Shown: piece after piece, positions 15,780-24,404 of the stretch | How positions within the stretch are numbered: the first letter of the stretch is position 1 | Layout: the number at the start of each line of letters is the position of its first letter | DNA from: Aequorivita sublithincola DSM 14238 | Lineage (GTDB): Bacteria > Bacteroidota > Bacteroidia > Flavobacteriales > Flavobacteriaceae | Direction of reading: 5' to 3' | NCBI RefSeq assembly: GCF_000265385.1 | Contig: NC_018013.1 | Location: 2,197,001 to 2,261,000, forward strand | DNA: 64,000 nucleotides | Position numbers and translations under genes: made by a program | The notes under the pieces: generated by a model | Told to the model about the DNA's origin: nothing | The model's database searches: none | What the model saw: the letters and a program-made list of their open reading frames with translations, nothing else

Positions 15780-17075
15780 TTGAAAATTCCACAATTCATA
15801 CGCGGCAATTTGCTTTTAAAGATGACTTCTTTGAACGCCGTGGTTATTGGTGTTAGGCTACTTATCTCTGCCGTAGTCCAACGTTTATTAACTGAGTATG
15901 TTGGGCCGGTTGGGCAGTATAAAATTGGGCAACTTAGAAGTTTGTCGCTGCTTTTAATGTCCGTTACTTCCTTAGGAACTTTTAATGGAGTCGTAAAATA
16001 TATAGCCGAATATAAAAAAGATCAAATAAAGCTACAAGGTCTATTTTCCTCAGTTTTTTTGTTTCTAATTATTGGTACTTCAATCACGGCAACTACGCTT
16101 TTAACCTTTTCTTCGGAAATCAGTTCGTATCTATTTTCGACTGAGGAATATTCATATTTAATAAAATTAACAGCGGTTATAGTTCCATTTATTGCTGTTC
16201 AACGTGTTTTTAACGGCGTCATAAACGGTCTTTCTGAATATAAAAAATTCGCCAAAATTGATCTGATTAGTTACCTGTTTAGCGCTTTTCTAACCGTAGT
16301 TTTTCTATTTCAATATAACTTGGACGGTGTTTTAGTAGCAATTGCAATTACTCCGATTCTTCAGGTTTCGGTAATGCTTTTCGTTTTTTATAAGGTGCTT
16401 CGAGAGTATATTCAGTTTAAAAGTCTCACACTAAAAGCGCCAATGGCTAAAGCGCTTTTGGCCTTTACTGTTATGTCTTTTGTTTCCTCCATCTTATTGC
16501 CAATCGTGGAAATTGACATCCGTAGTATGCTGGATGAAAAATTATCTGGAAGAGATGCTGGAATTTGGACGAATATGACCTTCATTTCGCAGAATTATAT
16601 GGTATTTTCAAGTTCTATTTTTACACTTTATGTAATTCCGAAATTTGCAGGAATCTATGATTTTAAGCTGTTTAAGAAGGAAGTGATTTCAATTTATAAA
16701 ACTTTATTACCTCTTTTTGCCGCAGGAATGATTCTAGTGTTTTTATTTAGAAATGTTATTATAGACCTTATATATCCTGGACAAGTAGAAATGGCACCAC
16801 TCTTTAAATGGCAACTTATGGGCGATTTTGTTCGTTTGGCATCCTTAGTATTGGCGCATCAGTTTTTGGCTAAAAAATTGGTTCTAAATTATATTTTCAC
16901 TGAAATTTTGTCGCTTTCCATTTTTTATGGATTAGCCTACTTTTTGGTTGGAAAATTTGATGTGGAAGGAGTGGTAATAGCACATTTTATTAGGTGTTTA
17001 ATTACATTCTCCGTAATATTATATTTGGTAATTCGCTATTTTAAGAAACGAGAGAATAATTTAGAAACTAATTAA
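15780..17075 (+). CDS. wzx: O-antigen/polysaccharide flippase (Wzx, PST/MOP superfamily)
   Basis: A 431-residue polytopic protein with about 12 membrane helices and the family start GNLLLKMTSLNAVVIGVRLLISAVVQRLLTEYVGPVGQYKIGQL. It is expected to flip undecaprenyl-linked repeat units across the inner membrane. It begins with TTG directly after the TAA of the aminotransferase gene; the first in-frame ATG (15822) would delete the conserved MKIPQFIRGNLLLK opening, so TTG is preferred. It is followed 8 bases later by the hexapeptide acyltransferase. No Wzy polymerase is obvious in the window. Confidence 0.86.
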   Translation: MKIPQFIRGNLLLKMTSLNAVVIGVRLLISAVVQRLLTEYVGPVGQYKIGQLRSLSLLLMSVTSLGTFNGVVKYIAEYKKDQIKLQGLFSSVFLFLIIGTSITATTLLTFSSEISSYLFSTEEYSYLIKLTAVIVPFIAVQRVFNGVINGLSEYKKFAKIDLISYLFSAFLTVVFLFQYNLDGVLVAIAITPILQVSVMLFVFYKVLREYIQFKSLTLKAPMAKALLAFTVMSFVSSILLPIVEIDIRSMLDEKLSGRDAGIWTNMTFISQNYMVFSSSIFTLYVIPKFAGIYDFKLFKKEVISIYKTLLPLFAAGMILVFLFRNVIIDLIYPGQVEMAPLFKWQLMGDFVRLASLVLAHQFLAKKLVLNYIFTEILSLSIFYGLAYFLVGKFDVEGVVIAHFIRCLITFSVILYLVIRYFKKRENNLETN

Positions 17076-17083
17076 GTAAGAAA

Positions 17084-17644
17084 GTGAAGGATTTTTTCAT
17101 AAATATATATCGTTCGTTAAGAAGGTCTAAATATGCTTTCCTTTCCAACAATAAAAATATTGAAGGAAATTATAACGCGCACCAACCCATTCTTTTCAAT
17201 GGACTTGGGAAAATTTCCTTTGGTACGAACGTAAATTTTGGGGTGATAAATTCGCCTTCTTTTTATAATTCCTATTCTTACATTGAAGCGAGAAACAAAG
17301 CAGCAATCATCTCTTTCGGAAATAATGTAAATATAAATAATAGTTTTTCTGCAATTTCTGAAAAACGAATTACGATAGGCAATAACGTTTTGATTGGCTA
17401 TAATTGCCAAATATCGGACAGTGATTTTCACAATTTAAATAAAGACAGTAGACAACAAACTGATCCATATCCAATGGACGTTAATGTGGGAGACAATGTG
17501 TTTATCGGCAATAATGTTACGATACTAAAAGGAGTTGTGATTGGTGAAAATTCGGTAGTTGCAAACGGAAGTTTAGTAACAAAAAGTTTTCCGAAAGATG
17601 TAATTATTGGTGGCATTCCTGCAAAATTCTTAAAGGAACTTTAG
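17084..17644 (+). CDS. Hexapeptide-repeat (left-handed beta-helix) acyltransferase
   Basis: 186 residues from a GTG at 17084; there is no earlier ATG in frame. The middle and end show the imperfect hexapeptide repeats of the left-handed beta-helix: SFGNNVNINNSFSAI, ITIGNNVLIGYNCQI, NVGDNVFIGNNVTIL, VVIGENSVVANGSLV, ending VIIGGIPAKFLKEL. The catalytic-type His is in SDSDFHNL. It is probably an O- or N-acetyltransferase acting on the sugar made here; it might play the FdtC role, acetylating the 3-amino group. It is the last gene of the run that starts at 13645. Confidence 0.85.
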   Translation: MKDFFINIYRSLRRSKYAFLSNNKNIEGNYNAHQPILFNGLGKISFGTNVNFGVINSPSFYNSYSYIEARNKAAIISFGNNVNINNSFSAISEKRITIGNNVLIGYNCQISDSDFHNLNKDSRQQTDPYPMDVNVGDNVFIGNNVTILKGVVIGENSVVANGSLVTKSFPKDVIIGGIPAKFLKEL

Positions 17645-17800
17645 AATTTTCAGAGATTCATATTGTCTTTACTTTTCACGGATTTTCACTCTAGTTTAAT
17701 GTCTTTTTAAAAACTGATTCTACTTTTGACATAGTTGTCTTTACTTAATTTCTTTAGTAATCTCTTCAAAATTTAGGAGAACAGAACCTGAGATAATAGC

Positions 17801-17808
17801 TATATTTG
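17801..17808 (+). promoter_or_regulatory. -7 promoter element before the gene at 17835
   Basis: TATATTTG fits TAnnTTTG, 26 bases before the ATG. No clear TTG partner is seen. Confidence 0.45.
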
Positions 17809-17834
17809 CGAAAAATATCCAAGACCTAATTTTT

Positions 17835-18818
17835 ATGTCCCAAGCACTTTTTAATCCCTTCCAAGATTTAATTTTCGACGAACATTTTTGTTTCCTTTCG
17901 GGAGTTTTGACCACGGAAAAAATGACCGTTTTCCCACAATGGTTGATGGATCATTTTAAGTTTGGCAACGAACGGATTGAGATGATGGATAAAACTAAAT
18001 CTTACACATATTCCGACCTTACATTACCGTGTTCGCCAGAAGTAAAGCTTGCTTTTGAAGGATTGGGAACAAAAGTTCAAGCAGCCTACATAAACGGTTT
18101 TGAAGGAATGGCGGCACTTGATGAAGAACTTCTTTTCCAGTGGACAGGAAGAATGGTTTACGGCTTGCTTTATTACGAAATGCTTTATGAACGAGACAGA
18201 TTGCTTAGACTAGGCGAAGATTTTGTCCTTTCCACAGCGCTTAGAGAACGTTTTGGGCACTTTCATCTAATGCTGCAATCTTTGATAGAGCCAGTTTCAT
18301 TCGTGGGTAAAAAGCCTTGGAGCATCGTTGTTTTTCCGCTAAAATATTCCTCAGATATTTTTAGTTATCGTGATGATGCCATCAATTTAATGTTCTCTTT
18401 CGGCGTAAATGGTTTTGGTTTTATTGCCTGTTTGCAGGACAATGGTGTAATCGGGGACAAGGAAAAGGAATTGCTCGAGAAAATGAAAGACCACGTTTTG
18501 CATCCCGTTCAATTTGAAGAGTTGTACGCGCGGTTTCATTATTCAGATTATATATTGCAGTACAAGCCTCAATTCAAAATTGAGAGCGAAGACGACGGAA
18601 TTACGATAGAAGCGCTTCCCATTGAGGCGAAAGGGAACAAGCCAATTTTCGGGTTTTGGGATGAAGATATATTTGCCCAGTTACTCTCCAATTATTGGAA
18701 CGTCTACGGCATTGAAAGAGAAGATATTCTGAAATTTCAAAAGCCGCCACTTAGCTTTCTTGAAAATCCGTACACCAAGGATTTTATCAACCCAGAATCC
18801 ATTGATTTGCCGTTCTAA
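17835..18818 (+). CDS. Conserved protein of unknown function
   Basis: A 327-residue soluble protein with no signal peptide or membrane helix. I do not recognise a named family. Visible features are an amino-terminal FDEHFCFLSGVLTTEKMTVFPQWLMDHF segment, an acidic and aromatic middle (EELLFQWTGRMVYGLLYYEMLYERDRLL), and a tail rich in proline and aromatics ending INPESIDLPF. It has its own promoter, so it is not tied to the polysaccharide operon. Its stop codon directly abuts (zero spacing) the stop of the convergent glycosyltransferase gene. Confidence 0.75.
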   Translation: MSQALFNPFQDLIFDEHFCFLSGVLTTEKMTVFPQWLMDHFKFGNERIEMMDKTKSYTYSDLTLPCSPEVKLAFEGLGTKVQAAYINGFEGMAALDEELLFQWTGRMVYGLLYYEMLYERDRLLRLGEDFVLSTALRERFGHFHLMLQSLIEPVSFVGKKPWSIVVFPLKYSSDIFSYRDDAINLMFSFGVNGFGFIACLQDNGVIGDKEKELLEKMKDHVLHPVQFEELYARFHYSDYILQYKPQFKIESEDDGITIEALPIEAKGNKPIFGFWDEDIFAQLLSNYWNVYGIEREDILKFQKPPLSFLENPYTKDFINPESIDLPF

Positions 18819-19955
18819 TTATTTGCTCCAAACTTCAAGATATTTCTTGGCGATGGCAATATAGTTATGCTTCCGTTCAATGAATTCGTAGGCGTTTTTA
18901 CCAATTTTTTGAATGTTTTCGGGCTTTTCAATTAACCACTTTAATTTTGAAACCAAACTTTCAACATTGGAAACTGCGTTTATACACACTTCATCTTCCT
19001 CTAAATTATAGCGTTCCAAAAACTCAATTTCTGCTCCTGTGAACACCACTTTTCCTTTTGCCATCGCTTCCAAAGCATTATAGCCTTGATCGTAAGCAAA
19101 AACTTGGTCCAAAAGAATATGAGCGGAATTATACTTTTCAATATATTCTGAATACGGAACATTTTCAACCGTAATCACTTCAACTTTTGAAGGATATTTC
19201 CGCTGAATTTTAGCTAGTGCCGCTTCAAAGTAATCATTTCCTTTTTTGAAATAATTCGCCCGATTGATGCCGTGAAAAATGATGATTTTTCCTTCGGAAG
19301 AAAACTTTTGAAACTTTAATTTTTCAGTATTCACCGGGTTTGGAATCAAACCTAAGTATTTTTCTTGTCCTTGAAGTGGAATGTCATAGTCCAAATCGGA
19401 GGCAATTACACCATTTACTTTTTCAAAAGTGAAATCGTGTAAATCTTTGTATTCAGGTTTTAAATATTTCAACGCTGGAAAAAAGTCTTTTTCTGTAACT
19501 TTTCCTTCAAAAAGTGGATCGAAAATTGAGTAACGAAACTTTTTCTCAAAGGCGTATTTCACACTCGTATAATCAGTTCCGCAGGAAAGTAGAAATAGTT
19601 TTTTGTTGTTTTGCTTTAAAAATGAAATGATTTCCTTTTCATATTTTGGCAAAATCCCGAAGGGACTTTCGTTTATAAGTTGAACAATATCAAAGCCTTT
19701 AAACTTCTGTTGAAGTTGGAAAAACTGCTTTTTTTGATATTGTGAATTAAGATCCATCCCAAAAAGATTGTACAATCCTACTTTTATATTTTTCGGAATA
19801 CCAGTCTCGTATTTACGTTTTAGAAGAATATCTGAAGGAAAATCCTTAAATTCATCACCTGTTGAAACCAGCGTAACTTCGTGGCCAAGCGCCTGCAATC
19901 CTTCCTTTAAAGAATTGTGCAACCTACTATATTCGCCAACCAAAAGTATCTTCAT
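18819..19955 (-). CDS. Glycosyltransferase, GT4-like (GT-B fold)
   Basis: 378 residues. It begins with the Rossmann element MKILLVGEYSRLHNSLKEGLQALGHEVTLVSTG and carries the carboxyl-terminal GT-B nucleotide-sugar region: IIIFHGINRANYFKKGNDYFEAAL, VPYSEYIEKYNSAHILLDQVFAYDQGYNALEAMAKGKVVFTG with the conserved Glu, and a final NIQKIGKNAYEFIERKHN. It probably adds a sugar to the locus glycan on the cytoplasmic face. It is a single gene on the minus strand, divergent from the next glycosyltransferase. Confidence 0.85.
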   Translation of the reverse strand: MKILLVGEYSRLHNSLKEGLQALGHEVTLVSTGDEFKDFPSDILLKRKYETGIPKNIKVGLYNLFGMDLNSQYQKKQFFQLQQKFKGFDIVQLINESPFGILPKYEKEIISFLKQNNKKLFLLSCGTDYTSVKYAFEKKFRYSIFDPLFEGKVTEKDFFPALKYLKPEYKDLHDFTFEKVNGVIASDLDYDIPLQGQEKYLGLIPNPVNTEKLKFQKFSSEGKIIIFHGINRANYFKKGNDYFEAALAKIQRKYPSKVEVITVENVPYSEYIEKYNSAHILLDQVFAYDQGYNALEAMAKGKVVFTGAEIEFLERYNLEEDEVCINAVSNVESLVSKLKWLIEKPENIQKIGKNAYEFIERKHNYIAIAKKYLEVWSK

Positions 19956-20010
19956 AATTATTCTTTACCCCAGAGGATAAGGGTTTAGAGCAAAGTTTAA
20001 AAAAAATTTT

Positions 20011-20035
20011 CTGCGTCCTCTGTGCCTCTGTGGTT
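20011..20035. repeat. CTCTGTGCCTCTGTGG intergenic repeat, copy A
   Basis: GCGTCCTCTGTGCCTCTGTGG sits in the divergent gap 19956-20114. Related copies that form fuller hairpins are at 32720-32785 and 36284-36345. Confidence 0.6.
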
Positions 20036-20073
20036 ATTTTAATCAAACACCAGCAAAAGTATTCATAGAAACC

Positions 20074-20081
20074 TATCTTTG
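20074..20081 (+). promoter_or_regulatory. -7 promoter element before the GT4 gene at 20115
   Basis: TATCTTTG is a perfect TAnnTTTG match 34 bases before the ATG. Confidence 0.5.
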
Positions 20082-20114
20082 TCTAATACGGTCAAAAATA
20101 CACAATAAAAATAG

Positions 20115-21224
20115 ATGACTTCTGAAAAGAAATTTAAAGTCTGCTTAGTTTCCATTTCGCTTGCAAAAGGTGGATTGGAGCGGTCTTGCGCCATGCTATC
20201 ACAAATGTTGGATGCACACGGTCACAATGTGCATTTGGTAATTCTGAATGATGAAATAGATTATCCTTACAGCGGAAAAATGCTGAATTTAGGAAAGCTA
20301 AAAGCCAAAAAAGACACGCTGGCGAGAAGATTGCTGCGTTTTCGAAAATTTCGGAATTATTTGAAGAAAGAAAATTTCGATGTAATAATCGATCATCGTC
20401 CTAAAAATAATTTTGAGCGAGAACTGTTCTATTCAAAATTTATCTATCGCGAACTGAACAAAATTTACGTAGTTCATAGCTCCAATAAAACTGAATATCT
20501 CACTGAAAAACCGACGGCATTTTCAAAAACCTGTCAAGAAAATGTTTTGAATGTCGCCGTTTCGGAATATATTGAAAACGAAATTTTAAGAAAAGAAGGA
20601 ATCACCAATTCCGTTACAATTCACAACCCTTTTGACCCTTCTTGGGCTGAAATATCTGGCGATTTTCCTGAGATTCTTCAAGACAAGAAATTCATACTTT
20701 CCTACGGCAGATTAGATGATTCAATTAAGGATTTTTCATTTTTAATAGAAGCTTTTTCACAATCAAAAGTTTGGGAAAATGATTTTCAACTTGTGATTTT
20801 GGGTGATGGAAAGGATAAAGAAATGCTTCAAGAATTGGCTACTTCTAAAGAATGTGTAGATCAGATTTTATTTTTGCCCTTCACAAAAAATCCTTTTGAA
20901 ATCATTAAAAACGCCCATTGTGTAACGCTAACCAGCAAATACGAAGGCTTCCCAATGGTTTTGGTAGAATCACTTTCGTTAGGAACACCAGTAATTTCAT
21001 TGGATATAGTTTCTGGTCCTTCGGAAATTGTGCAACATCAAACAAACGGCTTGTTGATTGCCGAAAGAAGTTTACCTTTATTTGCGGAAGCTTTGGAGCG
21101 TTTATGTTTTGATGAGAACTTTTATATAACCTTAAAAAGCAACACCAAACCTTCTGTAGAAAAATTTTCAATGGAGAAAATTGCAGCAAAGTGGAACCAA
21201 ATTTTACAACATGCCTTACAATAA
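20115..21224 (+). CDS. Glycosyltransferase family 4 protein
   Basis: 369 residues with the GT4 layout. The amino-terminal domain opens KVCLVSISLAKGGLERSCAMLSQML (the GG-x-E loop), then FDVIIDHRP and IYVVHSSNKTEYL. The carboxyl-terminal domain has FILSYGRLDDSIKDFSFLIEAF, LVILGDGKDKEMLQELA and the donor-site segment CVTLTSKYEGFPMVLVESLSLGTPVISLDIVSGPSEIV with the EGFPxVLxE motif. It overlaps the FdtA-like gene by 14 bases, so the two are probably translated together. Confidence 0.9.
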   Translation: MTSEKKFKVCLVSISLAKGGLERSCAMLSQMLDAHGHNVHLVILNDEIDYPYSGKMLNLGKLKAKKDTLARRLLRFRKFRNYLKKENFDVIIDHRPKNNFERELFYSKFIYRELNKIYVVHSSNKTEYLTEKPTAFSKTCQENVLNVAVSEYIENEILRKEGITNSVTIHNPFDPSWAEISGDFPEILQDKKFILSYGRLDDSIKDFSFLIEAFSQSKVWENDFQLVILGDGKDKEMLQELATSKECVDQILFLPFTKNPFEIIKNAHCVTLTSKYEGFPMVLVESLSLGTPVISLDIVSGPSEIVQHQTNGLLIAERSLPLFAEALERLCFDENFYITLKSNTKPSVEKFSMEKIAAKWNQILQHALQ

Positions 21225-21624
21225 AATAGAAAACATCAATTTATTGGACATTCCAAAAATCACCGATCCTCGTGGCAACCTTTCTGTTGTTGAGGAAGGT
21301 TTTTTACCCTATGAAGTAAAACGGGTGTACTATTTGTACGATGTGCCAAGTGGCGCATACCGCGGCGGACATTCCCATAAAGAGCAACAGGAATTTTTAA
21401 TAGCCTTAAGCGGCAGCTTTGAAGTAATTCTGGATGACGGAAAAAATAAAAAGTCTGTCACTTTAAACAAACCTAATTCGGGCTTATTAATACCAACCGG
21501 AATCTGGAGAGAACTGGAAAATTTTTCGTCGGGATCGGTCTGTCTAGTACTTTCTTCAGGACGGTTTTTGGAGAGTGATTACATTCGTGAATACGATGAA
21601 TTTAAATCATTTAAAGGTGCCTAA
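21211..21624 (+). CDS. fdtA: FdtA-like sugar 3,4-ketoisomerase (WxcM/cupin family)
   Basis: A 137-residue cupin. Sequence features are ITDPRGNLSVVEE, PYEVKRVYYLYDVPSGAYRGGHSHKEQQEFLIALSGSFEVILDDG and LLIPTGIWRELENFSSGSVCLVLSSGRFLESDYIREYDEF. The family isomerises dTDP-4-keto-6-deoxyglucose to the 3-keto form, the substrate of FdtB/QdtB aminotransferases; a candidate for that partner is at 14679-15779. ATG 21211 begins the conserved part and lies within the end of the upstream glycosyltransferase gene. Its last 18 bases overlap the convergent GT2 gene. Confidence 0.88.
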   Translation: MPYNKIENINLLDIPKITDPRGNLSVVEEGFLPYEVKRVYYLYDVPSGAYRGGHSHKEQQEFLIALSGSFEVILDDGKNKKSVTLNKPNSGLLIPTGIWRELENFSSGSVCLVLSSGRFLESDYIREYDEFKSFKGA

Positions 21625-22536
21625 CCTTAAACCTAGTTTTTCTAAACCGTTTTTAGTTCTAAGCATATATTTTAAAACCGTTTTGTTCTGCTGAAGAAGG
21701 AATCGTTGTTTCTTACTTATATTCCTTGGGCTTATTTTCTTATAATTTTTCTGAAAAGCGTCTTTATTTCCTTCCACTTTGGCTAAAATGCAAAGTGAAT
21801 ATCGGTTTAAATCTAAGAATTTTTTAAGAGCAGGATTTTCTTCTTCGTAAACTTCGTATGCTTCGAAATTTGCTTTTTCATCCAGGTTTTTTATACTTTT
21901 AAACAGACTATTTTCCCGAACCAGATAAGTCGCGCATACCTTTGGGCTAAAAACTACTTTGTATTTTAAACCGATTCTTACGTATAGATCTGTGTCTTCG
22001 CCGCTTTTTATTTTTGGATTGTACCAACCCGCGTTTTCAAAAACTTCTTTTTTTAATACTGTGGAAATACTTAACAATACAGAATCGAGTTGACTTGCTT
22101 CAAAATAATCTACGACAACAGCATCGTTTTCAATGGTTTTAATAGAATAACTGTTTTTAAATATTTTTCCATTTCGTTTAATTTCTGTGGCCGTTGCAAA
22201 AACTGATTCTTCGGGAAACTCAGTCAATAAACGGTTTTGCTCTTCTAAATAAAAATGATACCAATAATCATCAGCATCCATAAGGGCAATATATTCAGAT
22301 TTTGCTTCTTGGATTGTGAAATTCCTTGCAGCGGAAGCGCCACTATTTTCTTTTGAAAAATAGCGAATCCGCGGATCCTTGAATTTTAGGATTTCAGCTT
22401 CACTTTTGTCTGTGGAACCATCGTTTAAAATTACAACTTCAAAATCTGTAAATGTCTGGGCCAAAACACTTTTTAAAGTGTCCGCAATATATTTTTCTTT
22501 ATTAAAGACCGCTATGACTACTGAAAACTTAGGCAT
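21607..22536 (-). CDS. Glycosyltransferase family 2 protein
   Basis: 309 residues. The GT-A core is clear: PKFSVVIAVFNKEKYIADTLKSVLAQTFTDFEVVILNDGSTDKS (residues 2-45), GASAARNF, and YIALMDADDYW with the DxD-type metal site. A basic carboxyl-terminal tail ends QNKTVLKYMLRTKNGLEKLGLRLG. It is last of a three-gene minus-strand run (methyltransferase, GT2, GT2) with overlapping ends. Confidence 0.9.
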   Translation of the reverse strand: MPKFSVVIAVFNKEKYIADTLKSVLAQTFTDFEVVILNDGSTDKSEAEILKFKDPRIRYFSKENSGASAARNFTIQEAKSEYIALMDADDYWYHFYLEEQNRLLTEFPEESVFATATEIKRNGKIFKNSYSIKTIENDAVVVDYFEASQLDSVLLSISTVLKKEVFENAGWYNPKIKSGEDTDLYVRIGLKYKVVFSPKVCATYLVRENSLFKSIKNLDEKANFEAYEVYEEENPALKKFLDLNRYSLCILAKVEGNKDAFQKNYKKISPRNISKKQRFLLQQNKTVLKYMLRTKNGLEKLGLRLGTFK

Positions 22537-23425
22537 TTTCTGGTTTTAAGGTGCTTAGATATCCCAACCGATATAAATCAAAATAGAAGAGTGATGGTTT
22601 TGAGGAATTTAGATTTTTCAGCATTTTGTTTTTTGAAAGATTAAAAAACCATCGCACGCCGAAAAGAAGATTGCTTCTTTTTAGTTTTAGATATGTCTTT
22701 AATATTTTCACAGTTTCGTCATCTATTGCGCCTGTTTCATGAAAATTCAACAAATTTTGGAGAGCAAGTTGAGATTTGTTTATAAAATCAGCATTTGTTT
22801 CCAAATTTAAATGAATTACAGGATTGTCAATATGAAACAGAGGAGTTTTGTTTTTTTGAAGTTCATAGGCAAAAACAGAATCCTCATAGCCATAGCCAGA
22901 AAGATTTTCATTGAATTTTATTTTCCCAAAAACTTCTTTCTTAATAGCGAAGCCCATTGTTATAAAACTTCGGTATGGAATTTTAAGTCGTTCTGAGAGC
23001 GGCAGACTTTCTCGTTCGGTTCCATATTTATAACGCAAACTAAAATTTTTTGAAGTGTTTTCTGGATATCCAATTCCGCCAAAAATAACCGTACTTCCCT
23101 TTGAAAGAGCCGTAATGTATTTTGAAATGAATTCTGAATTTGAAGGAAAAGTGTCTGCATCAAGAAATAGTAACCAACCATATTTTGCTTTTTCAGCCAA
23201 CAGATTTCGGATTTTACTTCGCCCAATATTTTCTTCCAAAACTTGAAAACTGCAATGAATCAATGAGTTGATTTTTGAATTTTCTTCAATTATATTTTTG
23301 TGATTGGAAGCATCGTCAACCACCAATATTTCATAGGCAATCTCAGCATTTTCGCACTGTTTATGCAAGTTTTCAACTAACGGAAAGACGTTATAATTAT
23401 ATGTTGGGATGAGTATGGAAATCAT
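22529..23425 (-). CDS. Glycosyltransferase family 2 protein with GT27-like carboxyl-terminal part
   Basis: 298 residues. It opens MISILIPTYNYNVFPLVENLHKQC, then EILVVDDASNHKN, GRSKIRNLLAEKAKYGWLLFLDADTFPSN (DAD metal motif), and a later FNENLSGYGYEDSVFAYELQKNKTPLFHIDNPVIHL, which resembles the acceptor-side 'GYGxEDxxF' of GT2/GT27 enzymes. It overlaps the following GT2 gene by 8 bases and the preceding methyltransferase by 4 bases. Confidence 0.9.
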   Translation of the reverse strand: MISILIPTYNYNVFPLVENLHKQCENAEIAYEILVVDDASNHKNIIEENSKINSLIHCSFQVLEENIGRSKIRNLLAEKAKYGWLLFLDADTFPSNSEFISKYITALSKGSTVIFGGIGYPENTSKNFSLRYKYGTERESLPLSERLKIPYRSFITMGFAIKKEVFGKIKFNENLSGYGYEDSVFAYELQKNKTPLFHIDNPVIHLNLETNADFINKSQLALQNLLNFHETGAIDDETVKILKTYLKLKRSNLLFGVRWFFNLSKNKMLKNLNSSKPSLFYFDLYRLGYLSTLKPENA

Positions 23426-24150
23426 TTTTTGGCAATTAAAACAGTTTCTTCCATAAAACCATAACGCTCATTTGCAGGAAAAGTTTTGATTTCAACATTT
23501 ATAAAGCCGTTTTCATTCAATCTTTTTTGCAATCCTTCCACCGAATAGATGCGCACGTGGTCTTCCTGACCAAAAGCCGCCAATCTTTCTTCTGAAGTCT
23601 TTTTTGAAAAATCTTCGTAAATATTTCCTTCTTTAAAAGGAGTTTGAATTATGCAGGTTCCACCAGATTTCAAAACGCGGTGCAATTCTTCCATTGCTTT
23701 TTTATCGTTTTCAATATGTTCCAAAATATGGTAGCAAATTATTAAGTCGAAAAAATCGTTTTCTTTTATAATTTGGGTGATGTCGTAACGATAATCCGCA
23801 AGAAATTCATCTTCAAAATCGGTGCTAAAATAAGTTATGTTTGCGTTTTTCTTTAGCAATCTATAAACGCTTCGTGAAGGCGAAAAATGCAACACTTTTC
23901 CGCAGATTAAATCATTCTCGTTTAGAAACCAATAAAGCCTTCGGGTTCGCGAGCGACTTCCGCAAAAAGGACAGAGCAAATCGCCATCGGGAATTTCTAA
24001 GAATTCTTTATTTCCGCGACCACAAACGGTGCATTCGTGATTTTTTCCACGCAAGTGAAAAGCAAAAACAGACCGAAAAAACGCCTCGTTTTCAAAGAGG
24101 AATTTTCGCGGAATCACAGAAAGTGCAACTTTTTTAAGCGTTTGATACAT
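23422..24150 (-). CDS. SAM-dependent methyltransferase with amino-terminal zinc ribbon
   Basis: About 242 residues from ATG 24150 (MYQTLKKVALSVIPRKFLFENE); the frame is open further to 24225, but that stretch lacks family resemblance. A zinc ribbon (CTVC...CPFC, about residues 36-60) precedes the methyltransferase domain: GKVLHFSPSRSVYRLL, YRYDITQI, FFDLIICYHILEHIENDKKAMEELHRVLKSGGTCIIQTPF. Such proteins are common in glycan loci, where they may methylate a sugar. It is first of the minus-strand run with the two GT2 genes. Confidence 0.85.
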   Translation of the reverse strand: MYQTLKKVALSVIPRKFLFENEAFFRSVFAFHLRGKNHECTVCGRGNKEFLEIPDGDLLCPFCGSRSRTRRLYWFLNENDLICGKVLHFSPSRSVYRLLKKNANITYFSTDFEDEFLADYRYDITQIIKENDFFDLIICYHILEHIENDKKAMEELHRVLKSGGTCIIQTPFKEGNIYEDFSKKTSEERLAAFGQEDHVRIYSVEGLQKRLNENGFINVEIKTFPANERYGFMEETVLIAKK

Positions 24151-24404
24151 TCTGCTAAAATACAGCAATCTTTTTTGGATGCTAAAAAAATGTTCAGAAT
24201 TGATTCGCAGATTCATAGCGGACACATATTTTATTTAGAATACTATTCGCTACTAATTCACGAATAAAACATAAATCGGGGAGCAAAAGTAACTGTGGCT
24301 AACAAACTTTTTAAAAATTAGTGAATTCGTGGCGTTTTTTAAAGATTATACTTGTCATATTCGTAGGCTTTAGTTATTTCTTCAATTTTGAAAAAAGAAG
24401 TACC

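Noticed and set aside
17645..17834. Small RNA or riboswitch before the gene at 17835
   Set aside because: Only a weak TTGTCTTTACTT direct repeat and a -7 box are visible; no stable conserved-looking fold or terminator.
24321..24404. Longer amino terminus of the subtilase from GTG
   Set aside because: It lies in a dispersed intergenic repeat and would place a second hydrophobic segment before a normal signal peptide.
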